A stretch of DNA of 64,000 bases. Source: Nereocystis luetkeana. Its lineage: Eukaryota > Sar > Phaeophyceae > Laminariales > Laminariaceae. Each line of letters begins with the position of its first letter. Within the stretch, counting starts at the first letter, position 1. The stretch is from NCBI GenBank assembly GCA_031213475.1, contig JARUPZ010000002.1, forward strand, positions 2,976,001-3,040,000, written 5' to 3'. The position numbers and the translations under genes were made by a program. The notes under the pieces are model-generated. The model was not told where the DNA came from and did no database searches. It worked only from the letters and a program-made list of their open reading frames with translations. This document shows positions 12,801 through 22,600 of this stretch, piece after piece.

Positions 12801-13126
12801 CTGACGAAAACTTGGTTTGCACCCCAATGCATACAGCAGTCCCCAGGTGTACCGCCTTCAGCGCACCCTCCGTGATAGGTAATATCGGCAGAAATGCGTA
12901 CGCACCCATACATCAAGCGCAAGTAGCCCTTGCAATCTGCTCTACCGCTGTTGCTACGTACTCGTACTGCCTGGCTGCTTCGCGCACGTACTCGTACTTG
13001 CTGTATCATGAATCATGACGAGCACGACCACATCATGCGTTTGTGAGCTCACAGGAAAGAAGTAGGAAACGCCACTAGAGCTGCAATAACCGCTCCACCA
13101 AGCAACTTCAGCAGCGAGGCAAGCAT
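3844..13126 (-). CDS. SOUL-family haem-binding protein with N-terminal hydrophobic leader
   Basis: Five exons on the minus strand: 13126-13053, 9400-9230, 7059-6873, 5297-5190, 3990-3844. Intron phases are 2, 2, 0, 0; the total is 687 nt, encoding 228 aa plus stop. Residues 1-24 (MLASLLKLL.. to ..FPTSF) are a signal peptide or anchor. The SOUL domain follows: ERPAYRV and EIRDYEPYLIAESV, then RYIFGDN, the paired KVAMTAPV and KIAMTSPV motifs, KMKVSFVMP, TLPKPKGKDV, RMVAVRFRG, and a terminal YQYHPPFMPGFLRRNEV close to the end of the protein. These are the usual SOUL/HBP blocks in the right order and length. Family members bind haem or other tetrapyrroles; plant and algal ones are cytosolic, plastid or eyespot proteins. 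The leader points to the secretory route or an organelle, but I see no clear plastid motif. The 3.65 kb first intron is filled with retroelement ends; exon 1 is assigned by its donor site, phase and leader and is the least certain exon. Confidence 0.88.
5470..5578 (+). mobile_element. LINE 3' end fragment with poly-C tail
   Basis: Shares the segment GTGCTCCGTCTCGAAAGGGA and the following TCAATGGTCAAATGACTAA with the LINE relic ending at 41720 and the fragment at 45836. It ends in GAGTACGCGCCCCCC. It lies in the last intron but one of the SOUL gene. Confidence 0.65.
5840..6095 (+). mobile_element. Retroelement 3' end, poly-C tailed (family D)
   Basis: About 250 bp matching, on this strand, the cluster at 9.4-10.4 kb and the copies at 7180 and 23337. 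Recognisable blocks are CATTGAAGCTGTCATCCACG, CGCTTCGCGCTTGGTGCACG, GACTACAGCCATGCA and a terminal GAGTACACCCCCC. There is no full ORF. It is probably a 5'-truncated non-LTR element. Confidence 0.6.
6708..6782 (+). repeat. TTG/GTT microsatellite
   Basis: Imperfect run of TTG and GTG triplets of about 75 bp inside a SOUL-gene intron. Confidence 0.8.
7180..7458 (-). mobile_element. Retroelement 3' end, poly-C tailed (family D), minus
   Basis: Begins on the plus strand with a G run and GTACTCGATATCATGCA, then CGTAGTCGTATGACC, CCCTCGCATCCCTACAATGC, GAAGCGCCGTGAAGTG and CACATCGATGGCCGCTTCAA. This is the reverse of the 5840-6095 copy. It lies in SOUL intron 2. Confidence 0.6.
8046..8161. mobile_element. 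MITE family A, copy 1
   Basis: Starts TATTACGGGGGACCATAGTT and ends with its near-complement GGTCCCCCGTAATA. The termini pair over about 30 bp and the middle is AT-rich (TTAGTAAAAATGGTTAAATA). The outer TA on both sides fits a TA target duplication, as in Tc1/mariner-type MITEs. Confidence 0.85.
8816..8925. mobile_element. MITE family A, copy 2 (diverged)
   Basis: Same termini as copy 1, with changes in the right arm (CCCCCCGTGATA) and ATTAAATAGG in the left arm. The core is in the opposite orientation relative to copy 1. Confidence 0.8.
9021..9129. mobile_element. MITE family A, copy 3
   Basis: TATTACGGGGGACCATAGTT at the left and GGCCCCCCGTAATA at the right, with almost the same core as copy 1. 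It lies only ~100 bp from copy 2. Confidence 0.85.
9418..10385 (-). mobile_element. Cluster of nested poly-C-tailed retroelement 3' ends (family D)
   Basis: At least four minus-strand copies lie in a row, with left (3') edges near 9418, 9822, 10008 and 10236. Each has a G run, GTACTCGATATCATGCATGG, CGTAGTCGTATGACCATAG, CCTCGCATCCC and TGCCGGGACGGA, then the GAAGCGCCGTGAGGTG block. Extra short tails at 9481 and 9540 show insertions into insertions. All lie in SOUL intron 1. Confidence 0.65.
10389..10600 (-). mobile_element. LINE relic, internally deleted, minus
   Basis: Read on the minus strand, 10600-10480 encodes RKLKWQYKV followed by KKRLPAIADRA. This is the same segment as the plus-strand LINE at 40.8-41.7 kb (RKLKWHCNV, KRLPGIA). 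It then jumps to the 3' tail (GGATGCGTAGTCAATGGCC) and a CCCC-rich end at 10395. The part between is missing, so this is a deleted copy. Confidence 0.6.
10700..11060. repeat. GGTGATAA-type dispersed repeat
   Basis: Repeated modules CCCGGGTGATA, GTGGTTTC..GTGTGG and TTTTACTCGAATTTG recur at 61310-61500 and 62165-62290. The GAGCTTGAGGCGCAGAT word just downstream (11270) also recurs at 61729. This is an unclassified repeat family of several hundred bp. Confidence 0.5.
11217..11247 (+). repeat. CTG microsatellite
   Basis: About ten CTG/CTA triplets inside SOUL intron 1. Confidence 0.85.
11691..11770. mobile_element. MITE family C, copy 1
   Basis: Left arm CACCGCAGTCCCGATTTGGG, right arm CCCCAAAACGGGACTGGGGT. 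It is a degraded copy of the 95 bp element that elsewhere is bounded by TTAA. Confidence 0.8.
12310..12400 (-). ncRNA. tRNA-like sequence with pol III A and B boxes (pseudo-tRNA or SINE head)
   Basis: On the minus strand, TGGTTCAAGTGG resembles an A box and GGGTTCGAGCCC is a good B box about 37 bp further on. The acceptor arm pairs only partly and the presumed anticodon loop is too long, so it is unlikely to be a working tRNA. It could be a tRNA-derived SINE head. Confidence 0.3.
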
Positions 13127-13684
13127 GGCTCCGCTCTAGAGGGATTGAGCCTGTCCCTTGCACAGCAGCGGCACGTGGCGCGACACGACACACGACGGTT
13201 TGCGCCCAGGCAAGAACAACTGATCCTTTGGCAAAATATGGCTAAAAGTGTTGCGATATTGTCTGACCTGCCTCTGTTTCGGGATTTCTGGGATGAAAAA
13301 TCCAAGTTTCGATAGTTTTTCGGTCGATATGGGTGATTCTGGTGGTGTTTGCTTGGGGAAATCGAGCGGAAATCGAAAATGTGCTTGGAAAATCGAAAAA
13401 CGAGGAAAAACGAGAAAACAACAGTCCAGAGGGATGGCAGGCCTATAGGTTGTTACGGTATGTTTTTAATTACGCCGCACTTCGGACAGGGATGATCAAG
13501 GCCCCGTCATGAATGATGCACAGATGTCGCCTCTAATCTGCGCGTCTGTGTCACGCTCGGAGACCCGCGCCCTTTGCGTGCGCCTGTTCTTTCAGTGCAG
13601 TCGTCGTCTGGTGTTCTCGACCCGATATTATCCTGATTTGCATATCGGGGACTGCGCAGTAGGAGCTTCCACGAGTACCTGACG
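13127..13684. promoter_or_regulatory. Divergent promoter region, SOUL gene and alpha/beta hydrolase gene
   Basis: 558 bp separate the two proposed start codons, on opposite strands. A CACGTG word lies at 13172-13177. The part from 13290 to 13440 is rich in ATCGAAAA-like words. No TATA box can be assigned with confidence. A shared promoter is inferred from spacing only. Confidence 0.45.
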
Positions 13685-16600
13685 ATGGGGGTTGTTTGCG
13701 CGGCAATCCTTGTATGGGCCTCTATTGAGCTGGCGTTCCTCGGGGTCACCATGCTCTACCTGGCGCCGCGGATGAACCGGCTTGAGGCTCCGGTAAAGGT
13801 GGGGCGATTGATGCATGCAGCATGCAGCGGTGCAGGGTCTGATGGGTCGTTCTTAGACGATATGGACGATCCTTGCAGTTACAGTACTCAACATATCTTG
13901 AAGAGGTGTCGGCATCGATTTTCGACGTGCATGAAACTCACACAAAACCATAAAACAACGGAAACCATCAGCGGTACTGCTGTTGTTTGTTGTTGTTGTT
14001 GTTCTCACATTAACTCACAATGCAATGCAGTCCGTGGTCGCAGGACAGGCTCCAATAACTCTGGAGTGGAAGAAATACCTCAAGTAAAACAGAGGCAAGA
14101 ACAAAAAACAAGCATACGCACTCCACCACTGCGGACACCAGGGAAGCAAAAAGGAGACTATTAATAGCAGACAAAAACCTGTACCAGGTACCAGGTACCT
14201 GGTAGCTTTTTTGCCTTTGCCTTTACAGCAGTAGCACCTGCTACGCCGCCGTACCGCCTCACGCTCGGACTCCTACTAGCGGATCGAAGCGCGCTTGGGA
14301 TGCGTCACATGCTGGAAGATTCTACAGCTATGTACGCCCTGTCTACCGGCATAGTAGGAGTGCGATGCCCCCACCCCGCGCCATTCTCGTCCCTCGCCGC
14401 GAAACATGGAACATGAGCATCTTTTTCTCTTCAACGCTTTTTTTATGACCTGGTACCAGGTATGCATGCGCCAGGAGTAAGTTATGAGGAGGTCTGTTTA
14501 CAACCTCGTCAAAGAAGCTTGTTGACTTGAAAATATATTCCTCGTGTCATCTACGAGGTACGTATACACCTGGTACATACGAAAGTATGTAATTGGTACG
14601 TTTGCCAACCCGATCTGGCCCTCACCCTGACCCGTATCATACCAGGTACCGTATATCATTGAATCTATCTCAAACGCGAACGACGGGCCAAAATCGACGC
14701 CCTTGGCGCGAAATTGAGCAAAACCTGTTGCTGATTTTTCGCTTTTTTTCGGGCGTTGCTTGGTCCCCAGTTCTTCGAATATTAGTGGAACCACGCTATT
14801 CTTTATGTAGCAAAGATGATAACTGACGGTATATACGCGGTCAGTGCGGTCAGTTGCCGGCGAACGTGCGGTCAGCTGTTTTTGCCGTCAGCTGACCGCA
14901 TGCCCTATCCACTATTATACCTACTAAACAAAGCCTCGATTTATCTCTGGAAACCCCACGGGTTCGGATCGGAACCCTTGAACACCTGGGCAAGTCTATA
15001 ATAACACGGGGCAGTTGACGCCAGCTATATACCAATCAAATCGCTGTATTAACACAAAGCGTGAAATCACGCAGCACACAAGCAAGAAGACGGACACAGC
15101 TCGCAGCTCGCACACCCTCGGTCACGCGACGATTGACCTTCGATCTCGACATGTAATCAACCCTCACTCAACGCGCTTCGTACCGGGCAAGGCCAATGAG
15201 CATACATGATGGCCTCGAAGGTATCATTGGAAGCTGTGGTCTAGGGGACGAGAGGTTGGCAGCGGTGTCCCACGCTCTTCCACACTTTCAAAAACTTATA
15301 TTTTGTGCCAACGTAGAGGGATCGAGAGTTTTTCTCGTCTGTTTTCTCCACACCAGCTGCAAGTGTGTTTTTATTAGACACCTGGTCCACCCACGCCACA
15401 TATCACCGACCGAGGTATGAGCACTGTGGCACGAGCGTGGATCGGAGCCAACAACCAGCGCGCTTCGTTCAGAAATCATGACGCAGTCGTTGACCTTGTC
15501 GATCGATGTCAAACCTGAAAATGGTCTATTTCTTTCCATCGGAGAGGGGTCGAGATTTTTTGCCGTCCGTTTTCTACAGAATAGCGCCAAAATATTATTT
15601 TCAGATGCCTGGCCGGCCCACGCCACATATCACCGACCGAAGAGTGAGCACTGTGACACTGGGGTGGGTCGGGGACCCTATCCAGCGCGTTCCGTTCAAA
15701 TTTCATGACGGAGTCGTCGATTTTATCGATCGATGTCTGCCGAGGATTATCATAGAAGCTGTCAAACCTGAAAATGGTCTATTTCTTTCCATCGGAGAGG
15801 GGTCGAGATTTTTTGCCGTCCGTTTTCTACAGAATAGCGCCAAAATATTATTTTCAGATGCCTGGCCGGCCCACGCCACATATCACCGACCGAAGAGTGA
15901 GCACTGTGACACTGGGGTGGGTCGGGGACCCTATCCAGCGCGTTCCGTTCAAATTTCATGACGGAGTCGTCGATTTTATCGATCGATGTCTGCCGAGGAT
16001 TATCATAGAAGCTGTCTCCAGTCTTCAGAGCCTGCCTGAACAGGGTTTTCATATACATTGCGCGGCGCGCTATGAAAGTCCGCCAAAGCTGTCTCGTGAC
16101 GTGTAAAAATTGCCTTGGTGTCACGGCATACATAGCGGCCGATGATATCTGTGCTTGGAACTCGTAGCATAGTGTCAAACGATGTGATTTTCCTTTTCCC
16201 TACATGTCGCAATTTTTGTTTTCTTGCCCTCTGAAACGGCAAAAAAAAAAAAAAATCTCGAAACGGCAAAAAAAATGTTTTTTTTTGTAAAGCGGGGACA
16301 TTTCGCTCTTGTCTCCGGACTTTGCCGTCAGTTGCCGTCAGGTCGGCGGGTTGGCCATTTGCGGTACGGCCATTTGATGAACTACGGTCAGTAGCCATCT
16401 TTGTTCTCGATATAGAGTTTATCAGTTTCAACGTTTCGATCATTCTTCCATACGAAGAGACAAACCTATTGGCTATTGGACTTTACGTACAGTAGTAATA
16501 CTAAATAGTGCAAATTTACATATTAGACTAGTAGTATGAGTAGTACCGGGGTGGGGGGACAAAAAAACATCGTGATGATAGTATATGTGAAATGTGACGA

Positions 16601-19600
16601 TGGTTGGTGCACCATCAACCATGGATTTCACTCCCCACCCCCGACAGCAGCAGCAGGCACGTACGAAGCTCGGATTGTCGAAACTTACCCGTATCTCAGT
16701 CCAATCTCTGACCTTGTAGGATCCAGGAACTCAGGTATAAGCAGGATCATATGACAACATGATATAGTACAGCAGTACCCGGTATCGTATTATGTAGTAC
16801 CCGTACAGGCACATGGTATGTATTCGTATACCAGTTATGTACGTACGTGAAAGTGAATCGGCACGTGGTTTCCCCCTGTCGTTAGCGTAACCGTTACCAG
16901 TAGTGTGACTATCCCCGCTAAACCAACGCGCTGTCACTTCTGCGAGTGACGGTGTACCTTTTTTTTATCTTCCCCTAATTGTTCGGCCCAACGAAAGATG
17001 TTCCCGACCCCCATTTTAGATAGGTTCACCAGGTACCGATGTACAAGGTTCGGAGAAAAATGCCCGAATGCAGCAGTGCCTATCGACCATTTTATCGAAT
17101 CGCCTGAATTGCACGTCGACTTGTTCCGCCGCCTTGCTTGTCCTTTAGAATTTCATGTTTCTGTGGCGGTCGACGAAAAGGAGGTGAATACGATATGTCC
17201 GACCCGATTCGTCATTAAATGCGACGTTAACCCCTTTAGAACTCCAGTCCCGTTTTGGGGGCAATCCACTCAAACTCCAAGTAATTTTTTCCCAATTGTC
17301 CCCAAAACGAGACTGCAGTCCTAAAAGGGTTAAACAGAAACGACGGAGCGTGGTGGCCGATTTTATTAGGCACCAGGTGCCTTGAAGTGACAATTGCGAA
17401 GGTACCTTAAAGTGGGCGGAAGGCGTGCGCAGCCGTCCGAGGGGCCTTATATACTGTCACGCCTCAATGTGGCTTGAAAGGGGACAAAGTCTCTCTTGCT
17501 GTCGAACATTTTATCAAACAGGGTAACCTACCCTACGATGGGTACCCGCGAGGAAAGTTCGCCACCACTCTTTTCGACGCGATCGTTCAGGGTCAGTCTG
17601 TACGGTACGACTACTGCCTTGGATACATACAGGAGCAACCTTATCCTTAAACCCATTGAACGAGTTGAACGAGTTTACCGGGAAGTCAACAAGTTCGTCT
17701 CGCTCACAGCAGTGTTTTTCAATCATAGCGTCGAAGACGAAGAAGTTGGTGAGCTCTACTGGACAAACATGGGCGCCAAGATGGACACGTATTATGTCGT
17801 TGTTATCACATTAACTCATGTACAAAATGTCGAGTCCGTGGTCACAGGACAGGCTACGAAAACGGGAGCGGAAAACACAGAGTTATGGGATATGACGTAG
17901 TGCTATGTATTCCTCGTTTTGGAGTATCGTACCGCCGTCGGACGGCCTCCTCCCTTTTTGGAGACTGCTGTTCCGTCGTCGGTTACTATTTGATTATCCA
18001 CACGTCCGGTCATCTGTGGACGCGATTTTTACAACCGGCTCGTGGAGTTAGCCCCTGCTGTGTACTGGCTCATTCATCATTTCGATATTAGTTGTACCCA
18101 CGACTATGTCTTGGGAATCTTAAGGTTACACACATTTCGTCCCCGGGCGTTGGTGGCAAAGGAGCGCCGCCTCATCGGGTAAACGTTGTGTTGCCTGTTT
18201 GCCCTCTTCGACGAAAAGTGTGTGTGTGTTCTTTCCGTCAAACCGTTCTTTCTACCCGTCGGAAACCAGCACGCCCAGTGTCTGTGCCGATTCTTCCCCC
18301 GAGACATACAAGCTCCGCGGTCACAGAATCACGACACGGAGGTACAACATTGTCATGCAGCACGTAAGAAGAGTAGGAAATGCAACGCCATGGCATTGTG
18401 CTGGATACTATAGGCACGACATACACGCACCAGCAATCCAGACACGTTGAAAGAGACAAAAACGAAAGAAACGAGAACAAAAAAATGAAATTAGAACAAA
18501 AAATAGAAAGTGTCGTGCCTCCCCGGAGGAGAAAAGCCTTCAATGAGACCCTTTTAAGTCCCGCCCATCTACATGATGTGGGCTTGAACCAGGTATCTTT
18601 TTCGCCGATGACCCTGCGACAGAAACACAGACAAGCACGGGCTGTTTATCAAAAGCTGTGTGGAAAGCAGCGCATCCATCGCGATTTTGATTCGTGTATG
18701 CCTTTTATGCGGACGTTCGACTGGGGTCCGACGGCGCACTGTGTGTTCGTTTATGGTGAACATATGCACGTCATGCAGCTAGCCAACGACTCAGCGGGCC
18801 CAAGAAGTCGCCACGGTTGTCGATACGTTTCCTAGCAGGGTGGTGGCAATGCTGCAGCGTACATGGCGCGTGTTCGTCGTGCCACGCTGTCTTAAGTTAA
18901 TCCCGTCTCTGCGTAGGCCGCACGATACACCCCCTTGCTTGGAGAGCGCAGCTTACCTTGTCTTCATACGTTCCCCCTTCGCCGCCTCTCCCCCAAAAAC
19001 CCTTGGCTTGCAAATCGTAGAAAACAAACATGATGCAGAAAAGAAATAAAGGAAACAACTAAACCGAACCAAAGCGAACAAACTCACAGACCAAACCGAG
19101 TCAAACCAAGACCAACAAAACCAACCCAACCCAACCCAACTCAATCCAACCCCAACTCAGTACCCGATCGAAGGAAGGCGGCTCATGCGCAAGGTGCTGG
19201 ATACGTTGGACTGGCTGGCATCCCAAGAAGACACCGAGTACGACTTCCACACCTTCCTGGAAGGGTGGTTTTTAGGCGCTCCGACCTCAGCGCTCAGGCG
19301 CGACAACGTGGTTTCGTTTCTGGCCTGGGCCATGTATGCGAAGGAGATCGAGGACCTTTCTAAGGGAGAGCGAAAGAGCGCCCTTGAAATGGTGCGTGTC
19401 GGGGGGGAGGCGGGGTGGGAGGTGGGAAGGGGAGGGCGGGGGTGGAGGGGGCGTATGTACTCATTTGTTCCCTTGCCTTAATTCATTCGACCATTATACT
19501 CGTTTGTCTCATTGCCTTAAGTCATTCGACAATTGATCACGCATGCCTTTCGACACGGAGTGGAGGGAGTGGGGGGGGGGGGAGGGGGCACATGCAAACA

Positions 19601-22600
19601 ACCGACGTGTTGGTGGGTGCACGCGATGTCTTTTATGCCAGTATATACATGTTCGCCGTTTCCCCTTGAGCGAGTACACTATTAGTAGCTGTCTCGCCGA
19701 CTGCCGCGAAAATCAGTAGAGCGTACGACTTATTCGAGAAATGGTCTGATTGGCTTATTGTCAGGATTATGGTTGCTGTGATTGGCTTAGGATTGGGGTT
19801 GGGGTTAGGGTTCATCCTATTAATAGTCGTGAGTAAACAGTGTGTGTCAAAACCATTTTCTCGAACGAGTGGTAAGCAACCCTCGCAAAAATGACCGCAC
19901 TCTGTGTCCAATACCGTTGTCCATTCTATCGACCCCTTGAAGAACTGCACCCACGTTTCGAGGGACAAATTTCTTGGATTTACAGCAGACAAAGGTCAGC
20001 CGTGACAACACCTACTCTTTCGTTATTGCGAATCCGTCGCATCCTCACCGTGACTACCCTTGCCGTACGCTGTGGGCCAAAAACCGATAGCTAGTATTGC
20101 TGCTGCTTGCGGCGAACGGGGCTTTATTCACGCGCTTTTACGGCAAACCAATCTCCGCCCCCCATGTAACGTGCACGGCGTCGCTTCTCCCGTGCGCGAT
20201 TATTTCGGTAATTACGTAGCAGCAGCAGTGCTCCGTTATATAGCGAGGGGCGGGTCACGGCCGCAAGCGCTCCGGTCATCCTATTCCGCCACGCGGTCTC
20301 CCCACCACATGCTGACAACTGCTCTTACCACCTTTGGAAACCGCTCTCTGCGTCTCCCTCGCACCAAAAACCGTCCCGCCTACGTATGTTACGAGCATAC
20401 ACAAAGCATCGAATCATAAAAATTACCGGTAGTGGGTATGGGGTAAAAATGGGTAATTAAATACTTGAAGTAATAGTACGAAAACTTCAGTTGGTCTGTT
20501 TCAGGGGACGATAATCCGAGCGAGCGCAGTTTTTTTTTTCTTTCATTTCAGAATGTCGCCTCTGCTGCTGCTGCTGCTGCTTATGTTGCTGTTTCGTCCG
20601 TCGCCGTCGCGTTGCGCCGCATTTTGTTTTGGTCTGTCCAGGTTAAGATAGTTGAGGACAGACTTGGCCGCACCCTCGAGCCGGTGAGTGTCGGAATTCG
20701 CTCCGCTCCTCATTCTGGAGAGCCATGTCCTTGTAGAGGGGGTAGTGCACCTTAACCCCTTTAGTACCTCAGTCCCGTTTTGGGGACAAACCAGTCAATT
20801 TTCAAGTAGTTTGCCCCCAAAACGGGACTGCGGTCCTAAAAGTGTGAATTGTCGTCAGGTTCTTATCATGAGGAAGAGCTTTACCGTACAGGGCGACTAT
20901 CGCGAAAACGAGCAATAAGAAAGGCAGGCTTGAGATTTGCAGGGAACTAAGAAATTCGCAAGTCTTTATGCTGAGGTTTAGTGTGGAACGCATACAATAT
21001 CAAATTACGAAATCCAGCCTGGAACAACTTTCCTGTATCTTATTCCGGGGGACCAAAGTTAATAGGACCTATGGCATACATGAAACCTATATATTTGACC
21101 ATTTTTACTAACAATATTTGGTCCTTTTAACTATGGTCCCCCGTAATAGTAGGTGTCCGGCACTGTATACCGCGCCCAAAACATCGGCTTCGACGCTGGA
21201 GTGCGCGGGAAGGATGTTGCTTCCCGCCATTGCGTGCCCCGCGGGTTCTACCTGTGTCCGATTCGTATGTTGCTGTTGTTTTTGTGTTAGTTCGGAACAA
21301 TCCCGGCCCCCGACTAGCTTGGTCCGACCGTGATAAAGGTTTACGGACAGCGCCGACGTTTCCGTCCGATTTTCTTGATCGGTGTTTTTTTCTCTTTGGT
21401 GCCGCGGCGTCCCGTCCCCGGGAGGCGCCTGGATTACTGTCTCGGGAAAATAGCGGGGTGGTTGGATTACTGTATCGGGACAAGCGTAGGCAGGGATGCT
21501 TCGTGGGTCGGCAGGGCCGCGTGTTCGGCCCGAAAATGATCAGCGCAGCAGTAGTTCCCGTGCCTGGCAGCTGTGTCTTTTCTCCAGACACCTTTACTGC
21601 CTAAGAGTTTGGGCTTGACGTACGTGCGTTTTTTTTATGTGCTCTTCTCAGGTATTCCCGGAGAGGTACGTTTAGGCTAATGTTGTGCCTTTAGTTGTGT
21701 TCTATTATTTGTTGGCTGGGTGCGATGTGCCTCAGGGCTAATTGTAGTTATTTTTGTTTTCATAGTTTTCTTATTTTCTTCCGTATCATTGTACAGAACT
21801 ATTGGACTACCACGGACTAAGATCAGGCTACGAGCTACTGTCAGAACAGACATTGGACGCGTCGACCCCTCTCATTCATCACCGCCCTTGCCCTCCGTCT
21901 TTTCTTCTTTTTTTCCAACTTCCGTGACACCGCTTTTTCGGACAGGGTCACAACCCGGACGTGCGGTGCATACGACACACCCTGGACCCCGTCGTCCCCT
22001 TCGCGCACCGCCCCCTGACTGTCTACGCACTCCTCGGTGCGGGCCGGGCCGCCGTGCGGGTTTTCCTCAACGTCTGCGGCTTTCGTCGAGGTCTCGCCCC
22101 GTGCGGGACCTTTTCGTATTGGCACCGGGAGGCGTGTGTGGCGTCGGGAAATGGGGATGGGAACGCGGTCGGTGGACCGGTCGTTCTTTTTCACGGGGTG
22201 GGCTCGGGATTACCGTGGTATATCTTGGCTATCTGGCAAGTGTGCCGCAGGAGGGTGAGTCTCTGGTGGGGGTGGCAGCGACCGGGATGGGGTTTGGGTG
22301 CCGGCGGCGGACGGGAGGGGGGTGGGGGGAGGGATTGGACAGATACGGAATTGGCGGGATACTTCGACACAGTTTTTGAGGCTCTATTTTGCTTCGGTCT
22401 GTCGCGTACCTGGTAGTTACTAAGAGAGTTCTCGAGACGGAATCAATCTCGCATAGTATCAACAGTGTCAAGATGGGACCCTCAGCCAACTAACGCGTAC
22501 GAGGGCCAGGCTCAAATGTGTCGCTCCATAGTTTCCGCACGTTGTCACGTTGTTCGGAAGTAAAAACCGCAGGTTCGGCTCAAGTGCCCTTTTATACACC

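Noticed and set aside
15509..16014. Repeats as a CRISPR array
   Set aside because: The units are 253 bp and abut without spacers, and the DNA is eukaryotic.
21720..22379. 219-codon plus-strand ORF
   Set aside because: It overlaps exon 4 of the hydrolase in another frame, and the hydrolase frame carries HGVGSG with matching splice sites.
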